64,000 nt of DNA. Source: Bordetella sp. H567 (GTDB lineage: Bacteria > Pseudomonadota > Gammaproteobacteria > Burkholderiales > Burkholderiaceae_B). Within the stretch, counting starts at the first letter, position 1. Every line of letters begins with the position of its first letter. The stretch is from the NCBI RefSeq assembly GCF_001704295.1, contig NZ_CP012334.1:372001-436000 (forward strand), written 5' to 3'. A program made the position numbers and the translations under genes. Of the stretch, positions 17,265 to 26,493 are shown piece by piece. The notes below the pieces were generated by a model. It was not told the DNA's origin, did no database searches, and saw only the letters and a program-made list of their open reading frames with translations.

Positions 17265-18236
17265 ATGAAATATTGGAATTCCCTCTTCGCGACTGTCGCC
17301 CTGGCGGCGGCCGTCGCGGCGCCGGCCTTGGCCGCCTATCCCGAGCAGCCCATCAAAGTGGTCGTTCCCTATACGGCCGGGGGCAGCTCCGACGTCATCG
17401 CCCGCGCGATCAGCGACGAACTGAGCACGGCGCTGGGGCAATCCGTCATTGTCGAGAACCGCGCCGGTGCCGGCTCCATGATCGGCACCTCCTACGTCGC
17501 CAACGAAAAGCCGGACGGCTACACGCTGCTGCTGGCCGACGTGCCGTTCACCATCGTGCCGGCACTGTATGGCGACCGCATCAAATACAACGCGCAGACG
17601 GGCTTCGCGCCGATATCCCTGCTGGGCCTGTCGCCCATGTACCTGTTCGTCAATCCCGCCTTCCCCGCCAAGACCGTCAAGGAGCTCATCGAGGCGGCGC
17701 GCGCCAAGCCGGGCACGATCTCCATCGGCTCGGGCGGCAACGGATCGCTCACGCACCTGATGGCGGCGCTGCTCATGCTCAACGCCAATATCAAGCTGGT
17801 ACATATTCCCTACAAGGGTGCGTCGGCCTCCGTGAACGACCTCGCGGGCGGACAGATCGATGCCAGCTTCACCACCATGCCGACGGCGACCGCGCTTTTC
17901 CAGGGCGGCAAGATCCGTCCGATCGCCGTGTCGGCGCCGCAGCGGCAGAAGGAAGCCCCCGACGTGCCCACCTTCGACGAGGCCGGCGTTCCCAACATGG
18001 GCGTGCAAAGCTGGTGGGGCCTGGTCGCGCCCGCCGGCACCCCGCCAGCGGTGCAGGAGAAGCTCAGCGCCGCCATGGCGAAGGTCATGCAGTCGCCCAA
18101 GGTCCAGTCGCGCCTGAACAGCGTCGGGGTCAACCTGCCGCCCGATACCAGCGCCGCGGCCCTGAAGACGCTGCTGACCGCCGATTTCGCGCGGTGGCAG
18201 GATGTGGTCAAGCGCGCCAACATCACGTTCGAATAA
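17265..18236 (+). CDS. Bug/TctC-type tripartite tricarboxylate transporter substrate-binding protein
   Basis: A periplasmic solute receptor of the Bug family, hugely expanded in Bordetella and relatives. A signal peptide (MKYWNSLFATVALAAAVAAP, cleavage after ALA) precedes the mature start YPEQPIKVVVPYTAGGSSD, the Bug signature that forms the first carboxylate-binding loop. The mid-protein helix PKTISIGSGG-like segment and HIPYKGASASVNDLAGGQID are also diagnostic. Length is 323 residues. No tctA or tctB membrane genes are present, so like most orphan Bug receptors it either shares a remote transporter or acts as a sensor. It precedes the M28 peptidase by 12 bp. I prefer ATG 17265, with GGGG seven bases upstream, over 17259. 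Confidence 0.93.
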   Translation: MKYWNSLFATVALAAAVAAPALAAYPEQPIKVVVPYTAGGSSDVIARAISDELSTALGQSVIVENRAGAGSMIGTSYVANEKPDGYTLLLADVPFTIVPALYGDRIKYNAQTGFAPISLLGLSPMYLFVNPAFPAKTVKELIEAARAKPGTISIGSGGNGSLTHLMAALLMLNANIKLVHIPYKGASASVNDLAGGQIDASFTTMPTATALFQGGKIRPIAVSAPQRQKEAPDVPTFDEAGVPNMGVQSWWGLVAPAGTPPAVQEKLSAAMAKVMQSPKVQSRLNSVGVNLPPDTSAAALKTLLTADFARWQDVVKRANITFE

Positions 18237-18248
18237 GGACGCGCCCGC

Positions 18249-19523
18249 ATGAACGCATGGCTGGACGACGCCGCGGCGGATGCCGCGCTGATGAATGATT
18301 TCCACGCAATCTGCGCTTTCGGCGGTCGCCTGTCCGGCAGCGGCCAGGATACCGCCGCGATCGCCTGGGCGCTGAGCCGCATGCGCCAGATCGGCGGCGA
18401 GGCCCAACGCGTGCAAGTGCCGTATGACGGCTGGCAGGCCGGCCCGGCGAACCTGGCGCTGGCCGGCCACGACCAGCCGCTGGCATGCCGTGCGCTGCTG
18501 CGATCCGCCTCGACGCCGCCAGGCGGCCTGGAAGGCGAACTGCTGGATCTGGGGGAAGGCCGCACCGAGGATTTCGAGCGCGCGGGCGACGCCGTGCGCG
18601 GCAAAATCGTGCTGGTGCGGCATGAATACCCCTTCTCGCCACGCCACATCCATCGCCGCCGGAAATACGACCTGGCGGTCGAGCGCGGCGCCACGGCCTT
18701 CCTGATCGCCAACCCAGTGCCCGGTGGCGGCCTGCTTTCCGGTTCCTCCGGGCGGCCGCGCGGCGGCGCCGGCATCCCGGCCGCCTACGTCGACCACGCC
18801 ACGGGCATGGCCCTGGCCCGTGCCGCGGCCCGCGGTTCGGCGCGCGCCCATCTGCGCATCGAAGGCCGGGAAGACGAAAGCGCGATGGCCGACCTTGCCA
18901 TCCTGGACATTCCGGGCGGCACGGACAGCCGTATCGTCATCAGCGCGCACATGGACGGCCACGACCTGGGGACGAGCGCCCTGGACAATGCCACCGGTGT
19001 CGCGGTGGCGCTGGCCGCCGCCCGTGCGCTGGCGCCGCGCTTATCCGCCCACACCCATGGGCTGCGCGTATGCCTGTTCACGGCGGAAGAATGGGCGTTG
19101 GCCGGTTCGCGGCGCTATCTCGCCGATATGGACCCGGTCCAGCGGCAGTCGCTGAAGCTCAACATCAACCTGGACACCGTCGGCGGCGATACGCGGCTGA
19201 CGGCCCTGATCAGCGATTTCCCCGCATTGGCGGGCTTCGTTGCCGATGCCGGCGTGGATGCCGGCGTACCGGTATCGACCTACCTGCCCTTGATGCCGAA
19301 TTCGGATCACGCCAATTTCGCCGCGCACGGCATTCCCGCATTGCGGCTGGTGGCCGGATTCGATCGGCCCGAATCGGCGGTCAACAACATCCTGTCGCCG
19401 GGGGATACCCAGGCGGTCGTGCAGGAAAGCGAACTGCGCACCGCCCTGCGGGCGACCTGCGCGATGGCCTGGCGCGGGCTTACCGCCACGCAAGAGACGC
19501 TGGATGCGCTGGCGCGCCGTTGA
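18249..19523 (+). CDS. M28 family zinc metallopeptidase with PA-type insert
   Basis: A 424-residue aminopeptidase-like enzyme. The M28 zinc site can be followed: His in ISAHMDGHD, bridging Asp in SALDNATGVA, the catalytic Glu-Glu pair in FTAEEWALAGS, Asp in NINLDTVGGD and the last His in MPNSDHANFAAHG. Residues about 80-205 form a protease-associated-like insert (KIVLVRHEYPFSPRHIHRR onward). There is no signal peptide, so it should act in the cytosol, probably on a peptide or amide imported with help from the Bug receptor encoded 12 bp upstream in the same operon. The specific substrate is unknown. Confidence 0.9.
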   Translation: MNAWLDDAAADAALMNDFHAICAFGGRLSGSGQDTAAIAWALSRMRQIGGEAQRVQVPYDGWQAGPANLALAGHDQPLACRALLRSASTPPGGLEGELLDLGEGRTEDFERAGDAVRGKIVLVRHEYPFSPRHIHRRRKYDLAVERGATAFLIANPVPGGGLLSGSSGRPRGGAGIPAAYVDHATGMALARAAARGSARAHLRIEGREDESAMADLAILDIPGGTDSRIVISAHMDGHDLGTSALDNATGVAVALAAARALAPRLSAHTHGLRVCLFTAEEWALAGSRRYLADMDPVQRQSLKLNINLDTVGGDTRLTALISDFPALAGFVADAGVDAGVPVSTYLPLMPNSDHANFAAHGIPALRLVAGFDRPESAVNNILSPGDTQAVVQESELRTALRATCAMAWRGLTATQETLDALARR

Positions 19524-19557
19524 TCGGATGGATTCGGCTGATATTCAGGGGTGAATC

Positions 19558-19574
19558 GGGCTGATAATCAGCCC
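19558..19574 (+). terminator. Hairpin after the Bug/M28 operon
   Basis: GGGCTGA, a three-base loop TAA, then TCAGCCC forms a perfect 7-bp stem 34 bp after the peptidase stop. There is no T-tract, so an intrinsic terminator is only possible; it may instead stabilise the mRNA end. Confidence 0.35.
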
Positions 19575-19650
19575 ATTCCTGCGGAGCGCGGCGGCCCAGT
19601 GCCTAGACTCGCGCCTTTCGCCGCTGGGCGGCAGACAGGAAGGAAGTCGA

Positions 19651-19911
19651 ATGAACGCGATGGTCAGCCCCACATCCATAGATCTTCGGATGGTCCACAC
19701 GGGGGCTGGCGGTCGGCCTCACCACCCGGCCGACGGGCGGGCAGAGACGCTGGCCGAGCCTTGCGACTGTCATGCCGCGATCGTGGCATTCGAAAGCGTC
19801 CCGGGGCCGCGCCGCAAGCGCGCGGCGTCGGACGACGACGTCATCGAATGCCTTGATGCCCCCGACCCTGAAACGGGACCGGCGACCATCGTGCAGCGAA
19901 TCCCGGTCTGA
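19651..19911 (+). CDS. Small hypothetical protein, 86 residues
   Basis: I do not recognise this protein. It is 86 residues, with a Pro/Gly/His-rich first half, a Cys-x-Cys (CDC) near residue 40 and an acidic C-terminal half. The case for a real gene is a strong, well-placed ribosome-binding site, AGGAAGGA, about five bases before ATG 19651, in a gap where neither neighbour overlaps it. It has no membrane segment or signal peptide. The 56 bp after it separate it from the convergent SYLF lipoprotein gene. It could also be a fortuitous frame in GC-rich DNA. Confidence 0.45.
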   Translation: MNAMVSPTSIDLRMVHTGAGGRPHHPADGRAETLAEPCDCHAAIVAFESVPGPRRKRAASDDDVIECLDAPDPETGPATIVQRIPV

Positions 19912-19967
19912 TCCGTTTCGGGAAGTTGCCCGATGGCCGCCGTCATGCGGGCGCCATGCCAGCCTGG

Positions 19968-20543
19968 TTACAGGTCCAGCTTCGTGACCTTCGTGCCCTG
20001 GATCGACAGATCCGCCATCAGGCCGGCGTTGGTCAGGAAGAACGCCACGACCGCCTGCTTGGCGGTATTGGTGTCCACCGCGCCATTCGCGCCGATCTTC
20101 GCCACGGCCACGGATGCATCCGCGCCCGCGCTCCAACCCTTGCTGTTGCGGAATTTGTTCAATTCATCCTGCGTCATGAACATGATGATGATCGCGCGCG
20201 ATTGGGCGCCGGCCTGCCAGCCGATCGACCCGGACGTCATGCTGTAGTAGCCGTCGTTCGCATTGCCCACGCGCAGGGCGCCTTCGCCGTATTGCGCGCC
20301 CACTACGAAGCCGGCTTGCAGCACGCTCGGGAAGACCAGGATCCCCTTGGCGTTGTTGGCCATTTCGCGGGACCCCTTCACCGTAGAGTAGAGGCGGTTC
20401 AATGTCGCATCGACGCCGCTGTTGATTTCCTGGCGCTTGGTGCTCGGCGAGGCCGACGATTTGGGGCCGGTAGTGCTGCAAGCGGCCAGCGCCGTGGCCA
20501 GCATCAGGGCGGCCGGCAAAGTCACGAAATTTCGACGGTTCAT
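19968..20543 (-). CDS. SYLF-domain (YSC84-like) lipoprotein
   Basis: A 191-residue lipoprotein. The signal peptide MNRRNFVTLPAALMLATALAAC ends in the lipobox LAAC with Cys22 as the acylated residue. The rest is one SYLF domain, a lipid-binding fold named for eukaryotic YSC84, visible as ANNAKGILVFPSVLQAGFVVG, then GDYSM-like NDGYYSMTSGSIGWQAGAQS and IIIMFMTQDELNKF. Bacterial members are envelope proteins of unknown function, often in Burkholderia and Bordetella. It follows glgP on the same strand after 145 bp, so it may have its own promoter. Confidence 0.9.
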   Translation of the reverse strand: MNRRNFVTLPAALMLATALAACSTTGPKSSASPSTKRQEINSGVDATLNRLYSTVKGSREMANNAKGILVFPSVLQAGFVVGAQYGEGALRVGNANDGYYSMTSGSIGWQAGAQSRAIIIMFMTQDELNKFRNSKGWSAGADASVAVAKIGANGAVDTNTAKQAVVAFFLTNAGLMADLSIQGTKVTKLDL

Positions 20544-20688
20544 TGCTTGTTCTCCCAGCGTTGTACGAGTGCAGCGGGCTCGGCCCGCATTGGTTTGAAC
20601 GGCGGCGCAACTGCTCTGCCACGCGCTCCGAACCCATTATTCGCCACAACAATCCATACAACGGCGACATTCGCCTACCGATTGCAAC

Positions 20689-23271
20689 TCAACGCGCGTA
20701 CAGCTTCTCGACCGGGACGGGATGCGCCTTCCAGATACGCTCACAATACTCGCGGATCGCGCGGTCAGAGGAAAACTTTCCTGTGCGCGCCGTGTTCAAT
20801 ATCGACATCCGGGTCCACGCCTGAGTATCCCGATAGGCTTCGTCCACCCGCGTCTGGCAGGCGGCGTAGGAACTGTAGTCCGCCAGCAGCATGTAGGGGT
20901 CATGGTGCAGCAGGTCCTCGAGCAGGGGGGCGAACAGGGTACTGTCGCCGCGGGAAAAAAATCCGGATTGAATGAGATCGAGAACAGATCCCAGTTCCGG
21001 ATCGCGGGCCAGGTAGTTCTGCGGCCGGTAGCCTTCCCGCCGCAGCGCGTACACCTCTTCGGCGGTGAGTCCGAACAAAAAGAACTGGTCTTCGCCCACT
21101 TCGTCGCGGATTTCGATATTGGCGCCGTCCATGGTGCCTATGGTCAAGGCGCCGTTCATCGCGAACTTCATATTGCCGGTGCCGGACGCTTCCTTGCCGG
21201 CCAGGGAAATCTGCTCCGACAATTCGGCGGCGGGATATACCCACTGCCCGAGCGTGACGCTGTAGTTCGGCAGGAACACCACCTTCAGGCGGTCGTGTAC
21301 GTCCGGATCGTTGTTGATGACGTCGCCGATCGCGGTGATCAGCTTGATCATGAGCTTGGCGCGGGCATAGCCCGGTGCCGCCTTGCCGCCGAAGATGAAG
21401 GTGCGCGGCGCGATGTCCAGATTGCGTTGCGATTTGATCCGGTGATACAGGGCGGCGATGTGTAGGGCGGACAGGTGCTGCCGCTTATATTCGTGTATCC
21501 GCTTGACCTGCACGTCGAACATGGAATCGGGGTCCACGCGTATGCCCGTCTTGCGCAGGATCACCGACGCCAGGTCGACCTTGTTGGCGCGCTTGATGGC
21601 GCGCCACTCGCTGCCGAAGGCGGCATCGTCCGCGTACGGCTCGATGTCCGACACCCGCGACCAGTCCTTGATCCAGTCGTCGCCGATGCAGCGGCTGATC
21701 AGCTTGGTCAGGCGGGGATTGCTCAGGGCCACCCACCGCCGCGGCGTGACACCATTGGTCATGCTGTCGAATTTCTCCGGCCACATGGCGTAGAAGTCCT
21801 TCAGCAGGTCTCGTTTCAGCAGCTCGGAATGCAGGTTGGCCACCCCATTGATGGCGTGGCTGCCCACGCAGGCCAGATGCGCCATGCGGACATAGCGTTC
21901 TCCGGTTTCATCGATCAGGGACAACCGCGCGATGCGGGTCTCGTCGCCGAAGAAGTGTATGCGCGCCTCGTTCAGGAAGCGCGCGTTGATTTCGTAGATG
22001 ATCTCAAGATGGCGCGGCAAGACCCGGCGGAACAAATCCAGGGGCCAGCGCTCCAGCGCTTCCGGCAGCAGGGTGTGATTGGTATAGGCGAAGGTCTGGC
22101 GCGTGATGTCCCACGCGCGCTCCCAGGGAACGAGATGTTCGTCCACCAGCAGCCGCATCAGTTCGGCCACGCCGATGGCCGGGTGCGTATCGTTCAACTG
22201 GATGGCGAACGACTTGTGGAACGACGTCACCGATTGGCCGCGCTGCCGTTGCAGGCGCAACATGTCCTGCAACGAGCACGAGACGAAAAAGTACTGTTGC
22301 TCCAGCCGCAATTCCTTGCCCTGGCGGCTTTCGTCATTGGGATACAGCACCTTGCTCAGGTTTTCCGAGGTGACCTTCTTGCTGACCGCGCCCATGTAGT
22401 CGCCGCGGTTGAAGACGTGGAAGTCAAAGGCCTCGGTCGCTTCCGCGCGCCATAGCCGCAGCGTATTGGTCGTGCCGACCCGGTAGCCCGGGATAGGGGT
22501 ATCGAACGGCACGCCGGCAACCGTTTTCTCGGGCACCCAGCGCACCCGAAAGCGCCCGTTGTCGTCCGTGTATTGCTCGGTGTGTCCGCCCAGTTTGACC
22601 TGGACGGCCCACTCCGCGTGCTGGATTTCCCACGGGTTGCCGTAGCGCAGCCAGGCATCGGTATTCTCGACTTGCCAGCCATCCATGATGGTCTGGTAGA
22701 AGATCCCGTATTCATAGCGGATCCCGTAGCCGATGGCGGGAACTTCCAGCGTGGCAAGCGATTCGATGAAGCAGGCCGCCAGTCGTCCCAGGCCGCCGTT
22801 GCCCAGGCCCGGTTCTTCCTCCTGGCGCAACAGTTCGTCCAGGTCCAGCCCCAGCTCGCTCATGGCCAGCCGGATTTCGTGCGAGATGCCCAAACTGAGC
22901 AAGTTATGGCCCAGATAAGGGCCCATCAGGAACTCCGCCGACAGATACGCCACTGTACGGGGATTACGTTTCTGATAGGTAGCGGCGGTATCGAACCATG
23001 ACGGCACGAGACGATCACGCACGGTATGCGCGAGCGACTGGTATAGGTCGTTCTTGGAGGCAATATCCAGTGATTTGCCCTGGGTATATAGAAGGTGGTC
23101 CAGAAAAGCCCGTTTCAGGGATTCGCGGGAGAGCGACGACCGGTCATGTTCCAGGCGCGCCCCTGCCGGGGAGGAGATGTTCGCGGCACCGGCGGCGTTG
23201 ACGCCTGCGGCAATGGTGGCGTTGGCGTGATCGTTCAAGATGGCTTCCCTGGGGTCGATCGAGGTCAACAA
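20689..23271 (-). CDS. glgP: Glycogen/alpha-glucan phosphorylase GlgP
   Basis: The enzyme releases glucose-1-phosphate from alpha-1,4-glucan ends, a pyridoxal-phosphate-dependent GT35 phosphorylase of 860 residues. The PLP-lysine signature EASGTGNMKFAMNGALTIGT lies near residue 700. Other family landmarks are GNGGLGRLAACFIESLA and GYGIRYEYGIF near residues 150-180. About 35 extra residues precede the usual E. coli N-terminus. The start codon is TTG; two TTG codons stand in tandem and AGGA lies six bases before the second, so the first residue is uncertain by one. No other glycogen genes are adjacent; SYLF lies downstream. Confidence 0.96.
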   Translation of the reverse strand: MLTSIDPREAILNDHANATIAAGVNAAGAANISSPAGARLEHDRSSLSRESLKRAFLDHLLYTQGKSLDIASKNDLYQSLAHTVRDRLVPSWFDTAATYQKRNPRTVAYLSAEFLMGPYLGHNLLSLGISHEIRLAMSELGLDLDELLRQEEEPGLGNGGLGRLAACFIESLATLEVPAIGYGIRYEYGIFYQTIMDGWQVENTDAWLRYGNPWEIQHAEWAVQVKLGGHTEQYTDDNGRFRVRWVPEKTVAGVPFDTPIPGYRVGTTNTLRLWRAEATEAFDFHVFNRGDYMGAVSKKVTSENLSKVLYPNDESRQGKELRLEQQYFFVSCSLQDMLRLQRQRGQSVTSFHKSFAIQLNDTHPAIGVAELMRLLVDEHLVPWERAWDITRQTFAYTNHTLLPEALERWPLDLFRRVLPRHLEIIYEINARFLNEARIHFFGDETRIARLSLIDETGERYVRMAHLACVGSHAINGVANLHSELLKRDLLKDFYAMWPEKFDSMTNGVTPRRWVALSNPRLTKLISRCIGDDWIKDWSRVSDIEPYADDAAFGSEWRAIKRANKVDLASVILRKTGIRVDPDSMFDVQVKRIHEYKRQHLSALHIAALYHRIKSQRNLDIAPRTFIFGGKAAPGYARAKLMIKLITAIGDVINNDPDVHDRLKVVFLPNYSVTLGQWVYPAAELSEQISLAGKEASGTGNMKFAMNGALTIGTMDGANIEIRDEVGEDQFFLFGLTAEEVYALRREGYRPQNYLARDPELGSVLDLIQSGFFSRGDSTLFAPLLEDLLHHDPYMLLADYSSYAACQTRVDEAYRDTQAWTRMSILNTARTGKFSSDRAIREYCERIWKAHPVPVEKLYAR

Positions 23272-23539
23272 AAATCCTAATCCAAAAGAATGGCCATTGA
23301 AAGGTTACGGGCTGAACATTCGGCAACAAGGTTCAAGCAAGATCTCACTCGGCCGCCCGTAAGTTTTCCCACACGCGCCAAAGCCCGCATGGCAGTTCGT
23401 CGCGACGCGCACCTATTTCGCCGCCCGCTTGCCGTCACTAGACTCGAACACACCGCCTCGTAGCTCGCCGCCGGGCGGTCTTTCCGCCCACGTCACGTCT
23501 TCCCTTCGCCTCGTGCGATGACTTACAGGTAATAAAGCC
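23272..23539. promoter_or_regulatory. Divergent gap between glgP and the unknown protein gene
   Basis: This 268-bp gap contains no gene. It has a GGGCGG-N4-CCGCCC-type hairpin near 23475-23490 and an AT-richer stretch next to the glgP start. Two TTCG words at 23396 and 23417 are 17 bases apart, one more than the hrpII box of Ralstonia type III genes requires, so I do not call it. Confidence 0.3.
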
Positions 23540-26458
23540 ATGGCTGCCATCAACGGCTCAAGCGCCCCAGTAACGATCCACCAGGGTGGCGCCGCGGACC
23601 GCATGCGTGCCGCGGATCCCGCGAAGCGTCCCTTCCTGAAGCGCGTCGGCACCCGCAAGCGCCTTGGGGCGATCCAGCAGGCGAACCTGGAAAGCATGGC
23701 CCAGTCGTATACGGGCGCACCGGACAACAGTCCCGGCCGCGCCGGGTCCAGCTCGCGCAAATCCGCCTACAAGCTCCGCAGACAGCTCTATTCGCTGCTG
23801 GACATGCTGGCGGCAGGGCAGGACCGGGGACTGCCCCAGCCCAGGGATGCGCTGCATATGCTCCTGGGAATCGTCGCGACGCAGAAGTTCGGCGCGTCGT
23901 GGGAGCGCACCGCGCAACCGTTCGTCGATGCGTACTTCAACGACGCTCCGCGCGAGAACATACTGCTGGTGCTGAATCGCCTTAACGACCTGGCGGCCGC
24001 GGAATCGCTGTGGGCGCAGATGCCCGACACCAATCGCCAGGACGTGCAGGGCGTCATGGCCGCCTTGAAGCGCTCCGCCATGCGGGAGCTGGCCGGTCGC
24101 GGCATAGGGCTGCCCTTGCACATGCTGGCGGGATCCCTGGCGGAGCGCCAACCCGACTCCCGGCTGATCGCCAAGGCTTGGTTCCAGCTGGAAGAGGGCG
24201 TGCGCGAAGCGGCATACAAAGAGCGCGTGCCGCCCATCGATTACCTGCAAGCGGGGTTGGAGCGCCTGCCGTCCGCCTCGACGCGGGTCCTGTCGGCCGT
24301 ATTGGCGAACCGGGTGCCCGCCCACGCGCGCATGGCACGCCATATCCTGGACAACGCGATAGAGCATACGCCCCGCGATCCCGCCATCGAGGACGGGCGC
24401 GAACGCCTGCAAACCTATATGGTTTCCGAAGCCGTGCGTTTGCATGTCGTCTCCTGCATGGAACGCAAGATCGCCGAAGCCGTCTCCCGGTTCGAGAACG
24501 CGGTGCGGCCCGGCGTCCGCACCGCCGAGGTCGCGAACCGCGAGTGGCACGATATCCGGCGCATGCTGGACACGCTGGGGTGGATCTATCTGCAAAGCGA
24601 CCGGCACGATGCCTCGGACGAACGCGTCATGGTCGACGCCGCGGCGGAACTCCACTTCGCCTGCGCGGTCATGCTCATGCCTCACCCCACGGCGGCGGCT
24701 TTCCTGGAACGTCTGGATACAGAGCGGCTGCTGGCGATGCATGCCCACCAGCACGAGTGGAGCGACGAACAGCGCGTGCATTTGGCAGCGCCGCTGCAAC
24801 AGGCCTGCGAGGCGCGATTTAGCGCTTTGCGGGATACCGTTGAAGCGGCCCGTTCCGACGTGGAAACCGTAACGGGCCAGGACCGGCGCATTGCCACCGC
24901 GCACGCCCTCCTGGCCCTGAGCGACGCCTTGGCCGCCTGCGAACGTTTTGCGCGCCGCAGCGGCAACCCGCGCGGCTGGCGCGAAGACCCGCGCGTCGAC
25001 GCCGCCATTCAGCGCGCGGCCGGCAGCCTGCGCATGCCCGGCGAACCGGGCAATGTGCTCGGGCAGCCGTCGCTGCGTGCCCTGGGCGATGAAGCCTTCG
25101 GGCAGCTGCGGCAAATCGATGCTCCCCAGGTGGCGGCGGCCCTGGCACTGGACCTTGCCGCCGTGGCCGCGGAGATCCGGCGGCGTCTCCTTCACCTCGA
25201 CATGGAAGTGGATGCACGGCTTGCCCAAATGGCGTCTTTATTGCGTAGCCCTGGGCTGGCGCCGCGTCCCTTCGTCGCCGCCATCGCCTCGGTCGCGCTG
25301 GCGGAGATGTCGCGCTGCGAGTCGATGGCGGCGTTTCGGGACGGGGCCGTCGAACACGGTGTGCATGCGGCATCGTCCGCGCTCAACCGCCAGATCGCGA
25401 TGATGTTGTATCGCAAGGATGGCGCGATGCCGATGCAATGGACGGAAGCCCGGCGCCACATCGGCGGCCTGCTCGATGCGCTGCGGCGCATACGCATGGC
25501 GGGCCGTGATGACGGCACGGACGCAGAACACTGGCATCGCGTGACGCTGGCGCCGCTGGACACGGCGATAGCGGTACTGTGCGCGCTTGGCCGCCATTTC
25601 GGCGTCCAGCCCCCGGATGCGGCGAATGCCGACGTATTCCCGGCCGCGACGGATCCCTACTGGAATCCGGGTTGTCTCGCCGAAATCGCTCCGTTCTTCG
25701 GCCTGCGATACGAGCCCTCGCTGCGCATGGCCGTGCCGCTGTGCGGCTCCATGCACCGCGCACGGCTGCTGGCCGCGCTGGGCATGAGGATGGCCCAGCC
25801 CGATTCCTCCGCCACGCAAGCGGGCGTGGCGAGGGTCGACGGGCAATCCCAACTTGTCCAGATCGACAAGTCCTTTCACGATGCCGCGCACCGGCGCGGC
25901 GAACTTTCCCTGACCGTGCATGGCCCGGCATCGCGTGCCACCCTTGCGCCGCGTTCCGCCGCCGCCGGGAGCGAATTGGTGGGGCAATCGCCATGGTCAC
26001 TGGAGGGCGAACTCGGCAAGCTGGGCGCGTTCGGCCAGGGGGCGGACCTGGCATTGACCCGGCTGATGTCAGCGATGGCGCAGGGCGCCGCCGATTTTGT
26101 TCGCGATGCGCGCGAACTGCCCCAGGCATGGCGGTGGTCGTCCATGCTGGAGCCGCAGGCCGTACGGCATATCCATTTCGGCGTGAACGAAATGCCGCAG
26201 GGTGGCTATCGGGTGGATGTCTCGGCCTGCCTAGAAACCGGTCGGGCGGATATGGAAGTCCAGCTGAACTTCGCCATGCGCGTGAACGCGACAGCCGGTC
26301 GGGTAACCGGTCTGATAGTGCCCCCAGAGGCCCGCTTGCTGCCCGCGGAGGCGGCCGCTTCCGGAAACATCGCCGCAGCAGGGGTTACTACGGGTGGGTT
26401 CGCAGCTGCCAAGGCGCCCGGCGATGGCAGGACGCTGGTCGCCGCCGCAGCCGCCTGA
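23540..26458 (+). CDS. Large protein of unknown family, 972 residues
   Basis: I do not recognise this protein. The first 75 residues are Ser/Gly/Arg/Lys-rich and look disordered (for example DPAKRPFLKRVGTRKRL), followed by about 750 residues that appear almost wholly helical, with many amphipathic Ala/Leu/Arg helices, and a final section with beta-like segments (IHFGVNEMPQGGYRVDVSAC) and an Ala/Gly-rich tail. There is no signal peptide, membrane helix or catalytic motif I can name. A basic, polar, flexible N-terminus on a large soluble helical body is the general form of type III secreted effectors, but no secretion genes are nearby. It is 35 bp upstream of a second unknown gene and probably co-transcribed. 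Ribosome binding at ATG 23540 is weak, so the start is tentative. Confidence 0.75.
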   Translation: MAAINGSSAPVTIHQGGAADRMRAADPAKRPFLKRVGTRKRLGAIQQANLESMAQSYTGAPDNSPGRAGSSSRKSAYKLRRQLYSLLDMLAAGQDRGLPQPRDALHMLLGIVATQKFGASWERTAQPFVDAYFNDAPRENILLVLNRLNDLAAAESLWAQMPDTNRQDVQGVMAALKRSAMRELAGRGIGLPLHMLAGSLAERQPDSRLIAKAWFQLEEGVREAAYKERVPPIDYLQAGLERLPSASTRVLSAVLANRVPAHARMARHILDNAIEHTPRDPAIEDGRERLQTYMVSEAVRLHVVSCMERKIAEAVSRFENAVRPGVRTAEVANREWHDIRRMLDTLGWIYLQSDRHDASDERVMVDAAAELHFACAVMLMPHPTAAAFLERLDTERLLAMHAHQHEWSDEQRVHLAAPLQQACEARFSALRDTVEAARSDVETVTGQDRRIATAHALLALSDALAACERFARRSGNPRGWREDPRVDAAIQRAAGSLRMPGEPGNVLGQPSLRALGDEAFGQLRQIDAPQVAAALALDLAAVAAEIRRRLLHLDMEVDARLAQMASLLRSPGLAPRPFVAAIASVALAEMSRCESMAAFRDGAVEHGVHAASSALNRQIAMMLYRKDGAMPMQWTEARRHIGGLLDALRRIRMAGRDDGTDAEHWHRVTLAPLDTAIAVLCALGRHFGVQPPDAANADVFPAATDPYWNPGCLAEIAPFFGLRYEPSLRMAVPLCGSMHRARLLAALGMRMAQPDSSATQAGVARVDGQSQLVQIDKSFHDAAHRRGELSLTVHGPASRATLAPRSAAAGSELVGQSPWSLEGELGKLGAFGQGADLALTRLMSAMAQGAADFVRDARELPQAWRWSSMLEPQAVRHIHFGVNEMPQGGYRVDVSACLETGRADMEVQLNFAMRVNATAGRVTGLIVPPEARLLPAEAAASGNIAAAGVTTGGFAAAKAPGDGRTLVAAAAA

Positions 26459-26493
26459 CACATCGTTTCAATCCCTATCGCGGAACCCAATTC

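Noticed and set aside
23396-23420. A possible hrpII box (TTCG-N16-TTCG) before the unknown 972-residue protein
   Set aside because: The spacer is 17, not 16, and no matching -10 element is found at the required distance.
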